Shown: positions 12,101 to 21,100 of the stretch, piece after piece
Numbering within the stretch: the first letter of the stretch is position 1
Layout of the letters: each line of letters opens with the position of its first letter
Source: Pararge aegeria
Lineage: Eukaryota; Arthropoda; Insecta; Lepidoptera; Nymphalidae
Direction of reading: 5' to 3'
Length of the DNA stretch: 64,000 bases
Assembly: GCF_905163445.1 (NCBI RefSeq)
Contig: NC_053191.1
Location: 1,550,001-1,614,000 of the forward strand
Made by a program: the position numbers and the translations under genes
The notes under the pieces: generated by a model
Told to the model about the DNA's origin: nothing
Seen by the model: the letters and a program-made list of their open reading frames with translations, nothing else
Databases searched by the model: none

Positions 12101-15100
12101 CAAAAAATACGCGCCAAATGCGAACCTTCACCTGGTTTTTCGAAACTAGGTAAAAAATAACGAATAGGTACATTTGTCGTCATTTGCCGTCGCGTGACGC
12201 CCAGTGGATAAAACAGTTAAACATCAGTTCAGTGATGTTGATAATGATATCCAACGTTAAACGTACCTGAATCAGACCAACGGTGAGAGAAAGTATACTG
12301 AGTACTTGAAGCGGCGTGTAACCAACTGACAAAAACGGACCTAAGGAAGATAATAAATATAAAAAATGAGAATACAATCACTTAAATGTTTATAAGTTAA
12401 CTCATCTTTCGTAATGCTTTATATTTATTTTCAAAAAATAAAAATTCTTAATTCAAAAACAGACACAAGTCAAGTATGTATTTGTACAAAATTGCAAATT
12501 CATTCAAGGGCAATTGTATATTATTTTATAACAAATTACCAAATGAAATCTTTGAGTTGTCTCTCAATAAGTTCAAAGTTTATATAAAACGTAAGCTTAC
12601 AGAAAAATCCTATTATAGCATTAAGGATTATTTAAACGATAAAAAAGCTTGGGTGTGAATTGCTCTAGCTTCATAGCTTAATTTAAATTTACTGGAAGAT
12701 GGTGATAACAAAAAAATAAATTTACCCGGCTAAGTTTGTTGTGGGCTCTTCTTAGACCAGGGCGCGTTTGGAACCCTCGTAGCTTTAGATTTAAGTTGGC
12801 TAACGAAGTTATCACCATCCCGTTACAATTATGTAAACAATTATGTATGAACGCTTCATAAGTGCCTGTGATAGGCCTACATGAATAAAGAAATTTTGAA
12901 TTTGAATTTGAATTTATTTGCAAGCATGTTTGTAGTGACTCTACCACCGGTTCGGAAGGCAGATTCTACAGAGAAGAAGCCGGCATGAAACTCAGCAGTT
13001 GCTCTTTTCCAACATCGTTTTACAATTTAACAATCATTGTACTATCTTGTGTGAGATGAAAGCGGAGCGGCTTGCTTCCAGACAACCTTGTCATTAAGAA
13101 ATTCTTCAATAGTATAGCAACAGCGATGTATTAAATGTGTTTTTTATACTGTATTCTTTAAGTGATTATCTATTACGACATATTAACATGACTAAGAAGT
13201 AATTTTGACTTAAATTTCTAGTTATATTTAGTTACAACAAAGATACGGCCGCAGCGACCCTGCTTTCCGAGTCCAAGGCCGTGGGTTCGAGTCCCACAAC
13301 TGGAAAATGTGTGATGAACATTAATGAGTTCAGTGCCTGGGTGATTATCTGGATTTTTATAAGTATTTATGTATATTATTCATAAAAATATTTGTCAGCT
13401 TTCTTAGAGCTCATAACACAAGCCACGTTTACTTTGGGGTTAGATGGGGCAAAATGTATCCTCCAGGATGAAAACTATTATATTCTAAATTTCATCAAGG
13501 TAAGCAATGCATTCATAACAAATGCATTTTTTTTTTAAATCACGCAGTTAACTTTTACTACTATCTTTTCCGGGATAAATATTATCCTATATCTGGGGAT
13601 GCAAGTTACATCTGCGCGCAACGGTTCAACCGAACAAAGGTAACACATAAACAAACATACAACATTTCGCATTTATAATATGAGTGTCGATTTAGTAATA
13701 TTTACTTTCTGTTGTCGTGCTATTCACCGCGGTTATTAACTCAGGGTGGACTGAATGTTGGGTCACCACCTGCAAACAAAATATAAATTCGGCATAGCGT
13801 TAGCTGCATAGAATTAAAACAAAACAGAACCCTCATTCAGCCACTATAGCATGCAGTACATTGTGTCGCAAACAGTAAAGACATCCTGCGCACGTACACA
13901 ATTCCAAACACTCTTCTCTTAATTAGGGTATTATGTGAGTGTATTTACCTTTCCCGCCATAAGGCAAGCAACTGCGAAGGTACCCATGGAAACATGGGGT
14001 GAGGTTCCGAATATCACATATATGAGCACTGGGAAGAAAGCCATATATAGCCCGACTATGGGTGGTACTTCGGCCAGTAGCGCGTAAGCCATACCTGAAA
14101 TTATACAACGTGTAAATGAAAACCGAAATATTACTTTTCAGGCTTTAGGCTTTATTATTTACTGTCTCTTAGACTTATCTGTGAAACTTAAAAGCTAAAA
14201 TTTTTTAATAAACCACTGATATAGTTGTTACCGAAATAAATCAGATGCAGCCTTAACATCACATGCAAAATTAAAATCAAGCGACTCCTGTCACTTTATT
14301 AAGTACGTGTCGCGTAGCGTACTATGCGCGTGTCGGTCTTTTATCTTTAATAAGGTTGTCATAAGTTAACACTTAAAATGTTTTGAATTCGTTTTTATGG
14401 CAAAATAAATATGCTTCTTTTGTTTTAATATTTTTACCACTGCCATGGTTTTTACTAAAATAAATCAGATACATGCAAATTTAAAATCATGTGAATCCTG
14501 TCACTTTATAAGGTACGCGTCGCGTAGCGTTAGTACTATGCGCGTATCTGTCTTTTATCTTCAATAGGGTTGTCATAAGTAAACACTTAGAATGTTTCAA
14601 ATTAGTTTGTATTTTAAAATTAGTATGCTTCTTTTGATTTTATATTTTTACAGGGTGATTCCTTATATTAATTACTTCAACAGTATTTCGTAATTCTGCT
14701 AAACGTTGTATAAACGAAAATTAAAATTAATTGAATACCATCCACTATGTCAAGAGGATAACAAGGTTCTTAAATAAAGAAATAAAAAACTGGAAAGCCT
14801 GATTCAGTAGTTTTTTTTAATGACCGACAGAATTCTTATTTTAATAACGGCCGATGGCGCAGTGGCCAGCGACCCTGCTTTCTAAGTCAAGGCTGTCTTT
14901 GCATGAATGTTTTTCAGTGTCCGGGTGTTTATTTATATATTATAAGTGTATTTATATATTATGTGTATTACTCATAAATATAATCATCAGTCATCCTAGT
15001 ACACATAACACAAGCTGCGCTTACTTCGGGGCTAGATGGGGATGTGTGTATAATCGTTATACGTTATATATTTTATTTATTCTTATTGATTGAATGGGTC

Positions 15101-18100
15101 GGCAACAAAAAAATTAAAAAAAACTGTCAAACTATGAAACTAACCTTGTGGTATATGCATGACGGCAGTCGTGGCCCCCGCAACCAGGTCTCCTACCAGG
15201 AATTTCTTGGGGCTGTACCGTGGCAGCCATTTTGCGATGGGCAATGAGTTAAGGAGGCACTCGCCGAACCCACAGCTTTGAACTGCTCGCTTACATCGGT
15301 AGCTCACTGGAATTTAATGAAATATGGCTTAAATTGCTATTAGACTCTGGAACTCATTGTCTCAGATGTCTTCTATTGTGCAGTGGTGTACGCTATGGTC
15401 AAGTAAAAGACGCCGTGTTCGATTCCAGCCGGGTACCATTTGTGAGTTTATAATTGGCTCAGGTTTTAAAAAGACTCGAACTTTGAAAGCTTCACAGTTT
15501 TACAAACCTTCAACTTGCATACTTCAAAAATTGCTTTACGATTATTGATCAGTTTACAAGAAATTTTACAATCATCAAACTTTACAATCCTCTGCAACAT
15601 TTAAGATTAGCAATCCTTAAAATTTGCAAGTTTCAAACTTTACCGGCCCACAACAGGTCACTGTTCTCCTCCCACAGCGAGAAGGGGTTAAGGGCATAGG
15701 CCACCACGCTGGCCCAGTGCGGATTGGTGGACTCCACATGCCTTTGAGAACAATATGGATAACTCTAAAGCATGCAGGTTACCTCACGCTGTTTTCCTTC
15801 ACCGTTGAAGCAAGTGATATTTTAATTACTTAAAACGCACATAACTTAGAAAAGGTGCGCGCTGTTATTCGAACTAGGACCCCCGAAAGCGAAGTCTTAT
15901 ACTTACAAACTGGGCTATCACCGCTAAAAATATAGTATCTAATGTGTATCATGTGTAAGCGGTTATAGCCTAATGGGTAACGTTTTTTAGCCGAGTTCGA
16001 TCCCCTACACGCACACCACTGACTTTTCGGAGTTATGTGCGTTTTTAATTTAAGCAATTTAAATATCACTTGATTTAACTATGAAGGAAAACATCGTGAG
16101 TAAACCTGCCTGCCTGAGAGCTCACCATAATGTTCTGAACGGCCGTGTGGAGTCTACCAATCCGCACTTGGCCAGCGTGGTAGACTACCTAGACTAAACC
16201 TAGAGGCCTAAACCCTTCCCATTCTGAGACCCTGTGCCCTGTGGTGGGACGGCAGATAGTTGATGGTGATATGCACAGACTATGCAGATGATATAATTTG
16301 GAGAAAATCTCCAGTACGAGTTATAAATACTTGTGAGTAGGCTTTTTATAACTCTTACAATGTCTATCCTTTGACGGCCAATTGGCGCAGTTTGCAGCGA
16401 CTCTGCTTTCTGAGTCCAAGGCCGTGGGTTCGATTCCCACTACTGAAAAATGTTTGTGTGATGAGCATGAATGTTTTTCAGTGTCTCGGTGTTTATATGT
16501 ATATTGCTTCATTATTATTTATGTATATTATTCATAAAAATATTCATCTTAGTTCCCATAACACAAGCTACGCTTACTTTGGGGCTAGATGGCGATGTGT
16601 GTATAGTCGTAGTATATTTATTTATTTATTATTATCCTTAAGTTTTTTATAATTCGTTCTGGAGATTTATATAGATATATACATACCCTCTATGCACGCC
16701 ACAGATGCTGATGATGTATATACATAAAAGATAATCTAGAAGAAGTTAAGGAGTTGCGGGCATCTTATTTTGGTTTTTCTTTTTTTTTATAGACTTACAT
16801 GGTTTCTTTGGCACTTGATAGTCTGCATCTTTGTTTAGCGCGTCCTGCTGGTACACCCGTCGTATGACGTTGAACTGCTGACTCGGATGACCTTGGAGCC
16901 TGGAACAAGGAAAACAAATAATTAAAATAGGTACATTTAATCTTTATATATATTTTTTTTATAATTTTTATTAGTGTTTTTACATACACTTGGAGGTATT
17001 ATCAATTTTTTATATGCATTTTAAATTTATAAAAACTTTATATATATATTTCTTGTGTGCGTATGTATGTCACTGAACTCCTCCTAGACGGCTGGACCGA
17101 TTTGAGTGAATTTTTCGGTATGCGTTTGGTTGGCACCCTGGATGGTTTAGATTCACAAATCAGCCCGACAGATGGCGCTGGGGTCAGCTAGTAATATTAT
17201 ATATATTCACCAGTGTCGGGGCCGACTTCGAATCCCAGCAAGCACCTCTAACATTTCTAAGTTGTGTGCGTTTTAGTGGCGTGCATTGGGTTTCTCACCA
17301 GGATATGCATACACTAGGAAAATTGCATAAAACGGCACAAATTCTCCTCCTATTCCAGTTATATATCAATGTTAGGGTATGCAGTGCTTCTGTGCATGTA
17401 TGGAGGGCACGCCACTGGTTTTAAGTATTTAAAATATCACTTGCTTCAATGGTGAAGGGAAACATCGTGAGGAAACCTGCATGCCTGAGGGTCCCACATA
17501 ATGTTCTCAAAGGTGTGTGGAGTCCACCAATCCGTACTAGGCCAGCGTGGTGGACTACGGCCTTAACCCCTTCTCATTGTGGGAGGAGACCCGTGCTCTG
17601 TAGTGGGCCGGTAATGGGTGGATGTGATGAATTATATATCTTTATAGAAAAGGTTTTTTATTGTAATAATTGTCCGACCAAGCTGATGCCCACCGAATGG
17701 CAAGAGGAAAATCATTGCCAATAAACGGAGCAACTAAGAAAAGAAGAAAGAATTAAAATCGTCTTTATTGTCACACTTTGAGGTAAACACCAGGTAAGGT
17801 AGCACGTCTTACAAAGTGCCATAAAATTAGGCTTAGGTGTACAGCCTCATACGCCTGCAATTTCATTAGCAACCACTCCTTTCTGACCAAAACTCAGGAA
17901 TACAACAATACAATGAAATAATCCCTACTAATCCCTATCCCTATCCCTAGCTAATATTAAAAATGTGAATGTAAGTTTTTTTGTTACGCTTTCACGCAAA
18001 AACTACTTAACCGATCCTCATGAAACTTTGTACATATATTCTTGGAAGTGTTAGAAGTTATATAGGATACTTTTTATCCCGACATTAAGCTCGGTTCCTT

Positions 18101-21100
18101 TGGGAGAGGGGATGAAAGTTTTTGACGATTTTACACCATAACTCCGACAAATTTTAACCGATTTAAATAATTATTTTTGTACTATAGAGGTTATAATATG
18201 TGTTTAATTTTACCCAAACTGTGGTTGGAGATAGAGGACAGAACTCCTCAGCGGACAGCGGCAAACCCTTCATTTAAGGCTCAGCGATACTGAATACTTA
18301 AATTTTTTTTAGATCTACAGCTAAATTTAATGCCACATCAAAAAACAAAATCAAACGCAGACGAAGTCGCTGGCAACCGCTAGTAATATTATAAATGTCA
18401 ATATAAGTTTGTTTGTTACGCTTTCACGCAAAAACTACTTAACCGATCCTCATGAAACTTTGTACATATATTCTTGGAAGTGTTAGAAGTAATATAGGAT
18501 ATTTTTTATCCCGACATTAAGCTCGGTTCCTTTGGGATGAAAGTTTTTGAAGATTTTACACCATAATTCCGACAAATTATAACCGATTTAAATAATTATT
18601 TTTGTACTTAAGATGTACGAGAGGGCATCCAGCACTGGATAGAGCTACAGGACCCTAAAGTTCTCTTCACCGACCGTTATTATATTCCAAGACCGTGATC
18701 GTGAAGCGATTGAAATTCGGAAGCACAAAAACTTCAATCGTGAGAATGGTTTTAAATTAGCAAGTGTGTCCACACACTTGCTAATTTAATACCACATCCA
18801 GTGGTAGAATTATGCAAACCAAGAAAGCATCTTAGAGCTTCTCAATTTAAAAGTGACATCGTCAATGTCGTGTGTCGAACAGTTCCGGAAATACCGACAT
18901 AAAATACACGAAAGCGGGTAGTCAGATTCTGCCCGTGACATCCAACTTGACATCTCGTACCTACGCAGTCCCGTCGTGACCACGATCCATGCAACTGGGT
19001 CGAAATATCGACAAATCCAAAATATTGTATATGTACTCGTTGAACTATATTTAAGAAAATTTTTAATTTACTTTGGTTTATAGATGTGTACACAATCTAT
19101 TATAATGTTAAGAAATGATAAGGATTACTTAAATAAGAAAAAAGCTTGGGTGTGAATTGCTCTAACTTCATAGCTTAATATTAATTTACTGTGAGATGGT
19201 GATAACAAAAAAATACCCGATTAAGTTTGTTGTGGTCTCTTCTTAAACCAGAGCGCGTTTGGAACCTTTAGGTTCAAGTTGGCGAAAAAAGTTAAACGAT
19301 CCTCTACAATTATGTAAGCCGCCAAGTATATGAATATAAAGATTTTTTTAATTTGAACTTTTTTTAACGCCATTATCAGAATTTTAACCTTTCCATAGTC
19401 TCTTAGGAACAAATAATACTCGCCATTCCTCATCACTATCCGATTCGTCCTGCAATAAAGGCTCATTTTCACTTCCGACGTTATGCCTTCTGAAATCCTT
19501 TTCGAAGAACAAAAAAGTTTTTTTCAGACGCATCTTATTGAAAAAGAATCCTTATGTTATATTCGTTTTAAGATCTACTTTCAAGATACTTTCGAAAATT
19601 TTATTAAAAATTATTTAATGTTTTTTAATGAGTAGTGCGAAGATAAAAATAACTTTAATCTGTTTAATAACAATTAAAATTAAAAAAAAAAACAACTTTG
19701 TTTTTAAGTCACTATTATTTTTTTCACGTCACAAACTGTCTATTATTAAAAAATAGAGATTTATTTAAACTTTCAAGAACCACAACACAAAGAAGACGAC
19801 GTTTCTTTAATAAGATTAGTTAAATACTATTTTTACGAATCAATCAATTTGTTTACAAACCACTTATGTATATATATCGATTTTTAATCGTTTTTTAATT
19901 TAAAATACAGCGTCGTGTTCTAAGATCGATTATTAAGTTACTAGTACGTTGAATATAATCAAACTGATAGTTAAGATGTAACGGCCGAGTGGTCAACAAT
20001 TGGTAACATATTTTTAGCAACAGCACAGTTGCACAAAAATTTCGCGATATAATTAAATGTCTTTCAAATTTCAGCGACAATTATTGCGTGTTACCGGATC
20101 AAACTGGACGAAAACCATTATAACGAGTAATGAATATTATATAAAAAACAACTTCAATTGTACTGTATATCCATAAGAAAGCCCATAAGATATTTTGGAG
20201 AAAATATACGACTTATTGCCTCGATGAATGATGAAATGAGACGTAATTTTTTGCCGTATTTTTTTTTTTGTACATATTTTTTTTCTTCGACGGAAGTCTT
20301 GAATCAAAAACGGTTCATAAAAGCAAATGAGAAAAAGGTATTGCCTTTTTTATTTATTTTTATATAAAGCGATGTTTTGTATATAATGTTATGTTTATAT
20401 ATACATGATTTTATACCAAAATCATTGCAGTCGACTGATTACAAATAAACGTATCTATCCAAAAAAAATTGTATATAAAGTAGTATAAATAGTATGTAAA
20501 ATAGTATATAAAAAATAGATTAAACAAAACATAAATATTTAAAGTTTAAATATACTTATTTGATTTTACACGTTTATATATTATATATTTTTAAAACACG
20601 CTTTAAAATCAAAAGTAATGAAAAGATTGTTTCATGAGAGTTAAAAATATTTGAGTATAGTCTCACACTGTCTCTAACTCCGTAATAAGTTACAGTTTAT
20701 TACTAAATTATTGGAAGTAATATAGGTAATAGTCGACGCAGTATAGCGGTAATAGCCCAGTGGGTAGGACACCGACATTCGAGGGGGCGAGACCGAATCC
20801 CAGCTCGCACTTTTCTGAGTTACGTGCTTTTTAAGAAATTAAAATATAACTTGATTCAACGGTGAACGATAACATTATGAAGAAACTTGCATGCCTGAGA
20901 GTTCTACATAAAGTTCTCAAAGGCGTGTGGAGTCCACCAATCCGCACTAGGCCAGCGTGGTGGACTACGGCCCGAACCTCATCACCCGTGCCCTGGAGTG
21001 GGCCGGTAATGGTTTGATATGATGATGATGATGACAGTCGACGCATCAGATTATAGTGGTATGAGTAAAGAATACAAAAAAGGTATATTATGAGTGATTT

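Noticed and set aside
16373..16450. Genuine tRNA gene at the S1 SINE head
   Set aside because: A and B boxes are present, but no acceptor stem or complete cloverleaf, and the same sequence begins many dispersed copies.
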